Below are positions 8,542 to 17,538 of a DNA stretch of 64,000 bases, one piece after another (the first letter of the stretch is position 1; the number at the start of each line of letters is the position of its first letter). The stretch is from Bacillota bacterium. Its GTDB lineage: Bacteria; Bacillota; Clostridia; Christensenellales; SZUA-584. The stretch lies in contig JAEYOE010000031.1 of NCBI GenBank assembly GCA_023412005.1, forward strand, positions 62,001 through 126,000. The letters are read 5' to 3'. Made by a program: the position numbers and the translations under genes. A model generated the notes under the pieces. The model was not told where the DNA came from and did not search any database. It saw nothing but the letters and a program-made list of their open reading frames with translations.

Positions 8542-10086
8542 ATGACGGGAGACAAACTCAGTTCAAAAACAAAAATCGGTTACGGTATCGGGACGCTCTC
8601 TTACGGCATCCCATTCCAGCTGGTTTCGGCATGTTTTGTGTTTTATTCGACGATGGTGCTCGGCATTTCGGGCGCGCTGACCGGTCTTTTGGTTTCTGTC
8701 AGCACCATTTGGGACGCGGTTACCGACCCGGTCATGGGGTATATCTCCGACCACACCAAAAGCAGAATTCTCTTGGGCCGCCGTCTTATCTACGTTTTAA
8801 TCGGCGCGCTCGGGCTCGCGTTATGCACCTTGCTGCTTTGGCAGGTCAGTCCGGAGCTTCCCTATGCCTCAAAAGCGGTTATGCTCGGAGCGCTGCTGAT
8901 ATTGCTCAAAACGTTCTCCACGATCTATGCAACGCCTTATATGGCACTCGGTGCCGAGCTTTCCACTGATTACGGCGAACGAACCGCCGTGCAGTCTTAC
9001 CGTACCGCGTTCTTCTTTCTTGGGTTTATGTTCCCCACCATTCTCGGTATGGCTGTGTTCTTCAAGCCGACACCGGAGTACGCCGACGGGCAGCTTAATC
9101 CGCAGGCTTACGCGTATCTGGCCATCGTTACCGCTGCCATCACTCTGATCAGCGCGGCTGTATGCATCGCGCTGACCTATAAAAAGCAGCCGGTCTACAC
9201 GCCGCCGAACAAAAAGAAAAACGCGATTATCGGCATATTCAAGGAAACCGCCGAAGCGCTGAAATGTTCGGATTTTCGCAACGTGAGCATCGGGCTGCTT
9301 TTCGTCAACATGGCGATGAGTATCGTGGGTGCCATCGGCATGCACATTTTCACCTATACCTTCGGCTTAAAGTCGGGCCAGATTGCCATCGTTTTCGGCG
9401 CGTTGTTTTTAATGGCACTCGCGGCGCAGCCCGTTTGGCTCTATATCGCAAATAAATTCGAGAAGAAAACAGCCATGATGGCCTGCCTTTTCATCAATAT
9501 TGGCGTTACAGTACTGTTCTTTGTATTTGTGTTCGCAAACGAATGGGTTTCGGCGCATTACATTGCCATTGTACCGCTGGCTATGCTGACCGGTTTTTCT
9601 ATCGGCGGCAGCATTGCGCTGCCGTATTCGATGATTACCGACACCATTGATAAAGACGCGTATTACTCGGGCACACGCAAGGAAGGTGTTTTCTACGGCT
9701 GTGCCACATTCATGTTTAAGCTGTCACAGTCTTTGGCGGTTATATTCGCGGGGACGATGCTGGATATTATCGGCTTTAATAAAGATGCCGATTTGACAAC
9801 GCTGAAATTACAGTTCGATCAAGTGACTTTGCAGATTACAGATTTTATATCCGGACAAGCCGGAGCGACACTTGAGCAACTCAAAACGCAGGCGGCTGAG
9901 CTCAGCACGCTGATCGGCCAAAAAAGCGATGTCAACTTAATGCTTGGCCTGATACTGCCTGTGGGCTTTCTGATTTGCTTTGTGCTGGCGCTGGTTTTTA
10001 TCAGCCGCTACACGCTGAACAAGGAGAAGGTCTCTTTCTATCAGTCCGGTATTAACGGCTGTGCGCATGAACAAGACCCAACTTGA
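8542..10086 (+). CDS. GPH-family (glycoside-pentoside-hexuronide) cation symporter, MFS
   Basis: Twelve-helix secondary transporter of the MelB/GusB type, moving sugars or glycosides with a cation. Family signatures include DAVTDPVMGYISDHTKS (about 57-73, the GPH motif) and a central GAELSTDYGERT segment followed by YRTAFFFLG. Length 514 is slightly above the usual 450-480 because of an extra polar loop near residues 410-470. ATG follows ACGGGGG. The 3' end overlaps the 3' end of the convergent ppx gene by 35 bases. No sugar-catabolic genes are adjacent, so the substrate is unknown. Confidence 0.88.
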   Translation: MTGDKLSSKTKIGYGIGTLSYGIPFQLVSACFVFYSTMVLGISGALTGLLVSVSTIWDAVTDPVMGYISDHTKSRILLGRRLIYVLIGALGLALCTLLLWQVSPELPYASKAVMLGALLILLKTFSTIYATPYMALGAELSTDYGERTAVQSYRTAFFFLGFMFPTILGMAVFFKPTPEYADGQLNPQAYAYLAIVTAAITLISAAVCIALTYKKQPVYTPPNKKKNAIIGIFKETAEALKCSDFRNVSIGLLFVNMAMSIVGAIGMHIFTYTFGLKSGQIAIVFGALFLMALAAQPVWLYIANKFEKKTAMMACLFINIGVTVLFFVFVFANEWVSAHYIAIVPLAMLTGFSIGGSIALPYSMITDTIDKDAYYSGTRKEGVFYGCATFMFKLSQSLAVIFAGTMLDIIGFNKDADLTTLKLQFDQVTLQITDFISGQAGATLEQLKTQAAELSTLIGQKSDVNLMLGLILPVGFLICFVLALVFISRYTLNKEKVSFYQSGINGCAHEQDPT

Positions 10087-10966
10087 ATTTGAGATAACCT
10101 TCCTGATTGTCACTGTCGCTGACGGTGATCGCAGCAGCGCCTGCGGCTTTCATAAACTCGAGGAATAGTATCGCGCCGAACACGACGACATCCGCCTTTT
10201 TTTCAGGCAGACCATTGATTTTCTTTCTCTGGTCTTTCGTTTTGCTTTTAAGCATGTCGCAGAGCTCTTCCGCACGTTTCAGCGAAATCACATGCCCCTG
10301 CACACGTTCGGATGAGTACTCGGCCAGCCCTAAATCGAGCATGGCCAGCGCTGTGGCTGTGCCGCCGATGCCGGTGCATATGGATGAGCCGGTTTCAGGC
10401 ACACCGCTAAACGTTTGGGCTGCCAAAGCGTGAGCCTGCGCGAACGCTTGCGGGTCGGCCTCGTCGCCGCCCGGAAACATCTGGTGCAGGCGTACCGTGC
10501 CGATTTGAAAGCTGTGAGCAAAGCGCACGTCGTTAAGGCTCCCTTGCATCACCTCGGTGCTGCCGCCGCCGATATCAAACATGTACCCGTCGCCGTCTAT
10601 ACAGCCCGCAAACCCAAGCTGCGCTTCCTTGCCGCCCGAAATGATATCAATATCAATCCTGCATTCGTTTTGGATATAATCAACAAAATCGGTGCGGTTA
10701 TCCGCGTCACGAATGGCGCTGGTTCCGAAAGCGAAAAAGTCTACTTGCGCCACGCCATAATCACGGCTGATCGTTAAAAATTCGTTCAGTGCTTCTTTGG
10801 CGCGCGTCATCGCGGCGGGCACGATTTCTCTTTTGCCGACCATCCCTTCACCCATGCGAATGAGCCTCAGTGTTTTATAGTCGGCGATAATCTGACCGTC
10901 TTCCACATGGGCAATCATAAGCCTCGCGGAGTTTGTCCCGATATCCACCACTGCATATTTTTTCAT
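10052..10966 (-). CDS. ppx: Ppx/GppA phosphatase family protein (exopolyphosphatase-like)
   Basis: Member of the ASKHA superfamily that releases phosphate from polyphosphate or hydrolyses pppGpp. The 304-residue protein is the short form, with the catalytic core only and no C-terminal HD domain. Motifs are DIGTNSARL (8-16), the SGGKEAQLG segment (110-118) and the phosphate-binding FDIGGGSTE (130-138). It lies downstream of divIC, as in many clostridia, but has its own promoter. Its 3' end overlaps the GPH symporter tail-to-tail. Confidence 0.92.
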   Translation of the reverse strand: MKKYAVVDIGTNSARLMIAHVEDGQIIADYKTLRLIRMGEGMVGKREIVPAAMTRAKEALNEFLTISRDYGVAQVDFFAFGTSAIRDADNRTDFVDYIQNECRIDIDIISGGKEAQLGFAGCIDGDGYMFDIGGGSTEVMQGSLNDVRFAHSFQIGTVRLHQMFPGGDEADPQAFAQAHALAAQTFSGVPETGSSICTGIGGTATALAMLDLGLAEYSSERVQGHVISLKRAEELCDMLKSKTKDQRKKINGLPEKKADVVVFGAILFLEFMKAAGAAAITVSDSDNQEGYLKFKLGLVHAHSR

Positions 10967-11016
10967 CGTTGCTCTTGCCTTTCGGTGCCTTGATATTTCT
11001 TCTTTTGAGTCAACAC

Positions 11017-11045
11017 ATTATACAGCTGATGACTCCTATCGGCAA
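11017..11045 (-). promoter_or_regulatory. Sigma-A-type promoter of ppx
   Basis: On the minus strand TTGCCG (11040-11045), a 17-bp spacer and TATAAT (11017-11022), about 50 bases before the ppx start codon. Confidence 0.7.
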
Positions 11046-11246
11046 CAAAAGAGTGCTCTTCTTTGATGCTGAAATATAGGTTGTTCTTTCATTTATATAT
11101 TACAGCGTTAAGTGAAGGATAAAAATTTCTTCTTTAATAATAATACAAAAAAGGAGCCGACAACAATTGTGTGACCCTCACGAGATTCTTAAATATTGTA
11201 TTATCGGTATTATCATTGATATACAAATAATAAACATGCAAATAAA

Positions 11247-11274
11247 AAACCCATTCGCATTTTTGAATGAGTTT
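11247..11274 (-). terminator. Rho-independent terminator after divIC
   Basis: On the minus strand, stem ACTCATTC/GAATGGGT (11265-11272 with 11249-11256) is followed by TTTTTATTT. It closes the secA-to-divIC gene run about 20 bases after the divIC stop. Between it and the ppx promoter (11046-11246) I see only A+T-rich non-coding sequence. Confidence 0.85.
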
Positions 11275-11294
11275 TATTGTATTTAACCACATTA

Positions 11295-11603
11295 TCAAGG
11301 CTGCTGCGTCGGCTGCTCAGTCGGCTGTGCCGTCGGCGACAGTATATATTCGTCCTCGTAAACAAAGCCAAACTTCTCCCTCGCTTCGTTTTCGATATAA
11401 TCCTTCGTGCTCATGTATTCTTTTTTGTGCTCAAGTCGCTGCAGCTGCGTCTGCGTCTGCTCATACTTCTCTTTTAAACCCTTTTGGTCATCCATCAGCG
11501 CATTGATATCCTGCTGCTGCAGGAAGATCGAAACGCCCACATAAGCCAAAAAGAGAGACAAGAGTAACAGCTTAAACTTAAGCTTGACCTTTCTCTTTCT
11601 CAT
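11295..11603 (-). CDS. divIC: Septum formation initiator DivIC/FtsB family
   Basis: Bitopic divisome protein that forms a coiled-coil complex with FtsL and DivIB. The 102 residues contain a basic N-terminus, one transmembrane helix (about 10-28), a heptad-rich coiled coil (about 32-62), the conserved YIENEAREKFGFV segment (about 67-79), and a Thr/Gln/Pro-rich tail built of PTEQP/PTQQP units. RBS GAGGAAC precedes the ATG. It follows yabQ with a 129-base gap. In Bacillus the order yabP-yabQ-divIC is conserved. Confidence 0.92.
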   Translation of the reverse strand: MRKRKVKLKFKLLLLSLFLAYVGVSIFLQQQDINALMDDQKGLKEKYEQTQTQLQRLEHKKEYMSTKDYIENEAREKFGFVYEDEYILSPTAQPTEQPTQQP

Positions 11604-11732
11604 AGTTCCTCACAATAAAGACCCGGATGCTATCACATCTCTGTAGCTAATTTAAACCATGTTGTGCCATCTCAAACAGCTAAATAAGATTTCGACGCTT
11701 AACAAGTATTTCCTTGCGATTTGCATTAAACC

Positions 11733-12068
11733 TCATTTCTCGCGCTTTTTACTTTTCGCCGACCATATGCTCAGTTTTTTTGCGAAATACGTGAGCAAGG
11801 GCGAAATACCCGCCATATACAGCGAAAAGCCAAGCACGAAGCCGATAAACGTGTAAAGCCGAAGTTCTCCCGAATTCGCGGCATACATCACAGCCACCAC
11901 AATCGCCCCGAGCGTGATGATAAACATCGTGTCGAGTATGGCTGTCATCCACCGCCCGGTTTTGAACGACTTGCGGATACCCCTATAAATATCGTAGGCG
12001 AACCCCGCAATCATACCGCCGTACAGTGTTATCATAAAAATATAAATCTGAGGAACCGTCGTTTCCAT
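11733..12068 (-). CDS. yabQ: Spore cortex biosynthesis protein YabQ
   Basis: Sporulation membrane protein required for cortex formation, located in the outer forespore membrane (family knowledge). The 111 residues hold four hydrophobic segments, with the family-typical FAYDIYRGIRK segment (about 23-33) and a basic C-terminal end. It begins 10 bases after the yabP stop. Together with YabP it shows that the organism is, or descends from, an endospore former. Confidence 0.9.
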   Translation of the reverse strand: METTVPQIYIFMITLYGGMIAGFAYDIYRGIRKSFKTGRWMTAILDTMFIITLGAIVVAVMYAANSGELRLYTFIGFVLGFSLYMAGISPLLTYFAKKLSIWSAKSKKREK

Positions 12069-12078
12069 GATGCTTTAC

Positions 12079-12378
12079 CTACCTGAACATCTTGGAAAAC
12101 ATGCCGCGTTTTGTCCTCTGCTCCTCATGATCCGCATAATCAATGCTTTGAATTTTGCCTTCAACCACCAGCTGTCCGTCTTCCAAATTCAGCTTGTTGA
12201 TATGCAGGTCTTCCCCCGTCACTGTGATGAATCCGTGATTGGTCAGCAGTATGATTTCCACTTCATTAAAGCTGTCCACATCCTCAACGGCGGTGATGAT
12301 GATCTTTTCGCGGGAATCAATCACAACCTTGTGCGGCGCATTACTGACCGGTTTTTCCCGAGGTTCTTCAATATACAT
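12079..12378 (-). CDS. yabP: Sporulation protein YabP
   Basis: Small soluble sporulation protein of the YabP/YqfC family, 99 residues from the chosen start. Conserved features are HKVVIDSREKIIITAVEDVDSF early in the protein and the LTNHGFITVTGEDLHI segment with a predicted beta-rich fold. A start 27 bases upstream is possible, but AAAGGAG sits 7 bases before the ATG at 12378, which decides the start. It lies directly upstream of yabQ (10 bases). Confidence 0.92.
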   Translation of the reverse strand: MYIEEPREKPVSNAPHKVVIDSREKIIITAVEDVDSFNEVEIILLTNHGFITVTGEDLHINKLNLEDGQLVVEGKIQSIDYADHEEQRTKRGMFSKMFR

Positions 12379-12447
12379 GGCAATACTCCTTTGCATGACG
12401 TGCATATTGAAATATATGCCGTCGTATCACCATGTATACTCACAAAG

Positions 12448-13269
12448 TTATTTAACGAGTAAGGACGATTTAAAATGTATATCCGGCACGGTATAAGGCC
12501 TGCCGTACTTGTTAACATCGTGCAGCCGCCCGCCATATGTGACGGCGCTGACAGGACAGAACGCATAGCAGCGAAGGCACATCGCGCATCTGTCCGAAAA
12601 AACAGGAACCTGACTTAATGAAATATTGCCGACTGGGCACAGCTTTTCGCAAAGGCCGCATCCGGTGCATCGCACCGTGTCCACCCCCATCTTCCGCGCG
12701 GCGTTCCTTTGAAACGGACGAAACGGAACACGCTGCACCGAACCCAGCAGCCAGCCATAACGGCCTTTGATGCGCTGCCTGCCCTCGAGCAGACGCTTAA
12801 CGTAATTTTGCACCTGGGCTTCGGCCGCATTCAATATCTTCTTAACTGCTTTTTGGGGCGGCGTGCCGAAAAAAGAGTGATTCATGCTCATATTCGACGG
12901 CATAGTGAAATGCTCTGCCGTATCCACAAGCAACCCCTTTTCCTTCAGCCGTTTGTGAGCCATCCATGCGCCGTCTCCCGAATACATCATTTGCGTGCAA
13001 AACACATGCACATGCTTCGGTTTTTCCAGCACCGGCAGCGTATCTATAAATCGGTTGACAGGCTGCGGCAAATACGACGTATAAACCGGCCAGCCAAATA
13101 AAATGAGATCGGCAGATTTAATCCACCAATCCGCTTTTTTAGGCGAGAGCGTATCCATCGACACAGCCGTTGCGTTGATGTTGCATGCGTCCAGCTGCCG
13201 GATGATCCGGTCTGCCACCCACCATGTATTTCCCGTTCCGCTGAAGTAAAAGACAACCGCCGTATGCAT
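12448..13269 (-). CDS. EFR1-family flavodoxin-ferredoxin fusion protein
   Basis: Cytosolic electron-transfer protein. The N-terminal flavodoxin-like domain carries the FMN phosphate loop SGTGNT (about 10-15 from the chosen start). The C-terminal domain has two 4Fe-4S motifs, CTGCGLCEKLCP and CAMCLRCYAFCP, in the last third. From the ATG at 13269 it is 273 residues. This start lies 4 bases past the prfB stop, gives a standard flavodoxin N-terminus and implies translational coupling; a start at 13308 would overlap prfB. Partner enzymes are unknown. Confidence 0.85.
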   Translation of the reverse strand: MHTAVVFYFSGTGNTWWVADRIIRQLDACNINATAVSMDTLSPKKADWWIKSADLILFGWPVYTSYLPQPVNRFIDTLPVLEKPKHVHVFCTQMMYSGDGAWMAHKRLKEKGLLVDTAEHFTMPSNMSMNHSFFGTPPQKAVKKILNAAEAQVQNYVKRLLEGRQRIKGRYGWLLGSVQRVPFRPFQRNAARKMGVDTVRCTGCGLCEKLCPVGNISLSQVPVFSDRCAMCLRCYAFCPVSAVTYGGRLHDVNKYGRPYTVPDIHFKSSLLVK

Positions 13270-13273
13270 AATG

Positions 13274-14374
13274 TTATGAGCTTGCCAGATAAGCGTTGAT
13301 AAAGGCATCCAGCTCGCCGTCCATCACCGACGACACGTTGCCGGTTTCCACGCTCGTTCGGTGATCTTTGACCATGCTGTACGGATGAAAAACATACGAC
13401 CGGATCTGGCTGCCCCACTCAATCTTTTTCATCTCACCTTTGATTTCCTGTATCTCCTGCATCTTTTCGCTTTCGCGCTTTTCAATGAGCTTTGATTTGA
13501 GCATACGCATGGCAGTTTCTCTGTTCTGTATCTGCGAGCGCTCGTTCTGACACTGCACCACAATACCCGTGGGCAGATGTGTGATACGTATGGCGGATTC
13601 CGTCTTGTTGACGTGCTGGCCGCCCGCGCCGGACGACCGGTATGTATCCACACGCAGATCATCCGAATTGATCTCTATATCCGCTTCATCGTCATCCAAA
13701 TCAGGCATGACATCAAGCGAAGCGAACGATGTGTGGCGCCGCGCGGATGAATCGAAAGGAGAGATGCGCACAAGCCTGTGAACCCCCTTTTCCGCCTTTA
13801 AATAGCCGTAAGCGTTTAAACCTATCACTTCAAAAGTCACGCTCTTCACGCCTGCTTCATCGCCTGCGAGAAAATCGAGAACGCGCAGTGTGTATTTCTT
13901 GCGTTCCGCCCAGCGGGTGTACATGCGGTAAAGCATCTCCACCCAATCCTGCGCTTCAGTGCCGCCCGCACCCGCGTGCAGTGAGAGTATCGCGCCGCTC
14001 GAATCATATTCGCCTCGCAGCAGCGCCTTAAGACGCAGCTCCGATACATCTCCGCGCAGCGACGCAAGCTCTGCCATCAGCTCGTCGGCCATGTCACTGT
14101 CGCCGGATTCCTCCACCAGCTCAATCATCACCACCGCGTCTTCAATCCGCTGGGTGATCTTGGCGAACTGCTCCAGCTTATCTTCAATGGGTTTTGCTTT
14201 TTTGTTGACTTTGTGTGCCTCTTTCACGTCATCCCAAAATCCGGGCGCTTCCATCTGCCCCTGCAGCTCGGAAAGTTCCTTTTTGAGCACATCAATACCG
14301 AGCGCCAGCTCGGCTTCCTTTGCCAGCGTTTTGATTTGTGTTAATGCCAGTTTGGCTTCATCTGTTGTCAGCAT
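13274..14374 (-). CDS. prfB: Peptide chain release factor 2
   Basis: Recognises UGA/UAA and triggers peptide release. The 366 residues include the RF2 tripeptide SPF (205-207) and the catalytic GGQ (251-253). The N-terminus is intact in a single frame: the coiled-coil region (about 20-45) that normally holds the programmed +1 frameshift (CUU UGA) reads through as [13 protein letters not shown] with no stop. It starts 10 bases after secA, as in many Firmicutes. The ribosome site is weak (GGAG 15 bases upstream), so coupling to secA is likely. Confidence 0.96.
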   Translation of the reverse strand: MLTTDEAKLALTQIKTLAKEAELALGIDVLKKELSELQGQMEAPGFWDDVKEAHKVNKKAKPIEDKLEQFAKITQRIEDAVVMIELVEESGDSDMADELMAELASLRGDVSELRLKALLRGEYDSSGAILSLHAGAGGTEAQDWVEMLYRMYTRWAERKKYTLRVLDFLAGDEAGVKSVTFEVIGLNAYGYLKAEKGVHRLVRISPFDSSARRHTSFASLDVMPDLDDDEADIEINSDDLRVDTYRSSGAGGQHVNKTESAIRITHLPTGIVVQCQNERSQIQNRETAMRMLKSKLIEKRESEKMQEIQEIKGEMKKIEWGSQIRSYVFHPYSMVKDHRTSVETGNVSSVMDGELDAFINAYLASS

Positions 14375-14383
14375 AACTTTAAC

Positions 14384-17050
14384 TTACTGCTCCTGTCCGC
14401 AGCAATTCTTGAATTTCTTGCCGCTGCCGCATGGGCACAGCGAGTTGCGCCCTACCTTATTGCCGCTGGAATCCAGCACCTTTTTGTGAACCTCACTTGG
14501 CGCTTCACGCTGCTGCGGCCTTGATGTGAGCTTCACATGGTACAGCATCGTGAGCGTATCCTCCTGAATGCCGCGTACCATCTCTTCAAACATATCAAAG
14601 CCTTCGTTGCGGTACTCGATAATCGGGTCGCGCTGCCCGTACGCGCGAAGGCCGATGCCCTGGCGCAGCTGATCCATCGCGTCGATATGAGCCATCCATT
14701 TTTCATCCACCACGCGCAGCAATATGATGCGCTCTATCTCACGCATACTTTGCCCGCCCTGTTCAATTTCCTCTTCTTTGAGCTTATACAACTTCAGTGC
14801 AGTCTCTAAAATGCGTTCCTTTGCTTTCTCGGGCGTTAAGTCTTCAATTTCCTCAGGCTTAAAGAACGCCATGCCCCTCGGCAAAAATACCTTCGAAAAG
14901 AAATCCGTCAACGCTGTTAAATCCCACTCTTCGGGGAACACATTCTTCGGGCAATGAACGTCGACCATTTCACCGATCAAGTCATTCAGCATGTTGTTGA
15001 TATTCTCACGCATATCTTCGCCGATTAACACCTGGCGACGCTGAGAATAGATCAGTTCACGCTGTTTGTTCATCACATCGTCGTACTGAAGAACGTTCTT
15101 TCTGATTTCGAAGTTGCGCGCTTCAATGCGTTTTTGTGCCGATTCGATTTGCTTTGTCAGCAATCCGGCCGCAATCGGTATGTCGTCGTTCTTGCTCACC
15201 GCGTTTAATATGCCCTGAACGCGTTCTCCGCCGAACAGACGCATCAAATCGTCAGACATTGAGATGAAGAACACGGAGGAACCGGGATCTCCCTGTCGTC
15301 CGGCGCGGCCGCGAAGCTGGTTATCGATACGGCGCGACTCATGCCGCTCTGTACCGACGATATGCAAACCGCCGAGCGACACCACTTCATCGTGCTCGGG
15401 CTGCATCGATCTCTTATGCTTTTCGAGCAGCTCCTCGTAGCGCTTGCGTGCGCGCAGTATATCCTGATCATCCGTCGGCGCGTGGCCGATGGCTTGTTCT
15501 ATCAGCTCTTCCGTGAAATCCTCAAGGCGCATATCGGCACGGGCCGAGAAATCCGGGTTGCCGCCGAGTATAATATCGGTTCCGCGCCCGGCCATGTTCG
15601 TCGCAATCGTCACGGCGTTCTTTTTGCCCGCCTGCGCGATGATCAACGCTTCTTTTTCATGGTGCTTGGCGTTTAGCACGCTGTGCTTCACGCCTGTGCG
15701 CATCAGCATGTCTGAGAGCCGTTCGGATTTTTCCACCGACACTGTGCCCACCAGCACAGGCCTGCCCGTTAAGTGAACACGCTTGATCTCCTCCACCACT
15801 GCGCGGAATTTGCCTTCCTCGGTGGCGTAGATCATGTCGTTCATGTCGTCGCGCACCATCGGCTTGTTTGTGGGTATCTGCACCACGTCGAGGCTGTATA
15901 TGCCCTGAAATTCGTCTTCCTCGGTTTTTGCTGTACCCGTCATGCCCGATAGCTTATCGTACATACGGAAATAGTTTTGGAATGTGATGGTTGCGAGTGT
16001 GCGTGTTTCGCGCTCCACCTTCACGTTCTCCTTGGCTTCTATCGCCTGATGAAGCCCTTCACTGTAACGGCGGCCCACCATGAGGCGGCCTGTAAATTCA
16101 TCCACGATGACGACCTGACCGTCTTTCACAACGTAGTCGATATCGCGCTTCATCATATTATTCGCTTTGAGCGCTTGATTAATGTGGTGATAAAGCTCGG
16201 TGTTTTCAATGTCCGAGAGATTCTCAACGCCGAACGCTTTTTCGCATTTGGCAACGCCCTGCTCGGTTAGGTTGATGGCTTTGAGCTTTTCGTCGATAGT
16301 GAAATCGTCTTCTTCTTTGAGCTGGCGCACAAAGCGGTCAACCGTCGTGTACATATCGGTGCTCTTTTCGCCCGCACCCGAAATGATCAGCGGCGTTCTC
16401 GCTTCGTCAATCAGTATGCTGTCAACCTCGTCGACCACGGCAAAGCTTAAATCGCGCTGCACCATGCGGTCTTTATGCACCACCATGTTGTCTCGTAAAT
16501 AGTCAAAGCCGAATTCGTTGTTGGTGCCGTAGACGATATCGCAGCGGTAGGCGTTGCGGCGTTCCTCCGGCGTGACCTCATGAATGACCAGACCCACCGT
16601 GAACCCAAGGAAAGAATACAGCTTGCCCATCCACTCCGAGTCTCTCTTGGCGAGGTAATCGTTCACGGTGACCACATGAACACCCTTGCCCGTGAGCGCG
16701 TTCAAGCACACAGCCAGCGTGGCGACCAGCGTTTTGCCTTCGCCTGTTTTCATTTCGGCGATGCGCCCCTGATGCAGCACGATGCCGCCGATCAGCTGAA
16801 CGTAGAAATGACGCATACCGAGCACGCGTTTGGAGGCCTCCCTGACCTGCGCAAACACCTCGGGCAGCAGATCATCAAGGCTTTCGCCGTCTGCATGGCG
16901 CTTCTTAAATTCTTCGGTTTTGGCGGCCAGTTCCTTATTGCCGAGCGCTGCAAACTGAGGTTCCAGCGCTTCCACCGCATCCGCGATCTTGCGTATTTTT
17001 TTCAGCCGGGAATCGTTGCTCCCGCCAATCACAGTTTTTAAAAGACCCAT
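14384..17050 (-). CDS. secA: Preprotein translocase ATPase SecA
   Basis: Motor of the general secretion pathway. From the chosen ATG it is 888 residues, normal for the family. Walker A KTGEGKT (101-107), a DEVDSILID Walker B region near 205, the HRID-type R-G-R-A-G-R-Q-G motif in the second ATPase domain, and a C-terminal zinc motif [13 protein letters not shown] for SecB/ribosome contact are visible. The start at 17050 is preceded by GGAAGGGA at 6-base spacing; an upstream ATG at 17080 lacks such a site. prfB follows after 10 bases. Confidence 0.98.
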   Translation of the reverse strand: MGLLKTVIGGSNDSRLKKIRKIADAVEALEPQFAALGNKELAAKTEEFKKRHADGESLDDLLPEVFAQVREASKRVLGMRHFYVQLIGGIVLHQGRIAEMKTGEGKTLVATLAVCLNALTGKGVHVVTVNDYLAKRDSEWMGKLYSFLGFTVGLVIHEVTPEERRNAYRCDIVYGTNNEFGFDYLRDNMVVHKDRMVQRDLSFAVVDEVDSILIDEARTPLIISGAGEKSTDMYTTVDRFVRQLKEEDDFTIDEKLKAINLTEQGVAKCEKAFGVENLSDIENTELYHHINQALKANNMMKRDIDYVVKDGQVVIVDEFTGRLMVGRRYSEGLHQAIEAKENVKVERETRTLATITFQNYFRMYDKLSGMTGTAKTEEDEFQGIYSLDVVQIPTNKPMVRDDMNDMIYATEEGKFRAVVEEIKRVHLTGRPVLVGTVSVEKSERLSDMLMRTGVKHSVLNAKHHEKEALIIAQAGKKNAVTIATNMAGRGTDIILGGNPDFSARADMRLEDFTEELIEQAIGHAPTDDQDILRARKRYEELLEKHKRSMQPEHDEVVSLGGLHIVGTERHESRRIDNQLRGRAGRQGDPGSSVFFISMSDDLMRLFGGERVQGILNAVSKNDDIPIAAGLLTKQIESAQKRIEARNFEIRKNVLQYDDVMNKQRELIYSQRRQVLIGEDMRENINNMLNDLIGEMVDVHCPKNVFPEEWDLTALTDFFSKVFLPRGMAFFKPEEIEDLTPEKAKERILETALKLYKLKEEEIEQGGQSMREIERIILLRVVDEKWMAHIDAMDQLRQGIGLRAYGQRDPIIEYRNEGFDMFEEMVRGIQEDTLTMLYHVKLTSRPQQREAPSEVHKKVLDSSGNKVGRNSLCPCGSGKKFKNCCGQEQ

Positions 17051-17120
17051 AAATATTCCCTTCCATGCCAGATTGGGCATTCATGCAAAGCCAAATAAAG
17101 CTTTAAGCACATACTGTATC

Positions 17121-17149
17121 ATTCTACCACTTGATGGGCTCTTATTCAA
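17121..17149 (-). promoter_or_regulatory. Promoter of secA-prfB
   Basis: On the minus strand TTGAAT (17144-17149), exactly 17 bp, TAGAAT (17121-17126), about 70 bases before the secA start. Confidence 0.75.
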
Positions 17150-17225
17150 CAGTTTAAGGTGTGAAGCATTCGTGAACAATGAATACCGAGTTAATTATCT
17201 TTTATATGACAAAACCCTCGAATCG

Positions 17226-17255
17226 TTGACTTTAGTCTCTTTTTTGTGTTATCGT
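17226..17255 (+). promoter_or_regulatory. Possible promoter of the 2-oxoacid oxidoreductase operon
   Basis: TTGACT (17226-17231), 18 bp, TATCGT (17250-17255), followed by a second A+T-rich element (TATAAA at 17255). It is 35-65 bases upstream of the first gene. The -10 is imperfect. Confidence 0.5.
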
Positions 17256-17290
17256 ATAAAATATTTTTAATGCATGAAGGTGATTGATCT

Positions 17291-17497
17291 GTGGCAAAAG
17301 TAACAATTGACAAAGATGCCTGCAAAGGCTGCGGGCTGTGCGTAACAGCATGCCCGAAGAAAATCATGGTGCTTTCCAAATCCGGCATCAACGCGAAAGG
17401 CTATAACCCCGTGGAAATCACGGACATGGCCCTGTGCATCGGCTGCGCAAACTGCGCGAAGATGTGCCCCGATTTTGTGCTGACGGTGGAAAAATAG
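17291..17497 (+). CDS. vorD: 2-oxoacid:ferredoxin oxidoreductase, delta (ferredoxin) subunit
   Basis: Small 68-residue electron carrier subunit with two 4Fe-4S clusters: CKGCGLCVTACP (Cys 11, 14, 17, 21) and CIGCANCAKMCP (Cys 49, 52, 55, 59). It passes electrons from the TPP-bound intermediate to free ferredoxin. The start is GTG, with AAGGTG 11 bases upstream. It is first in a four-gene operon, delta-alpha-beta-gamma. This order is common for the branched-chain (Vor) and 2-oxoglutarate (Kor) enzymes; the symbol reflects overall resemblance to VorB-type sets and is not certain. Confidence 0.88.
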   Translation: MAKVTIDKDACKGCGLCVTACPKKIMVLSKSGINAKGYNPVEITDMALCIGCANCAKMCPDFVLTVEK

Positions 17498-17538
17498 AGC
17501 CTGCTTTGGCTTAAACAATAAGATAAGGTGGCTTAAAA

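Noticed and set aside
13274..14374. Programmed +1 frameshift in prfB
   Set aside because: The coding frame is continuous through the usual site, with no UGA there.
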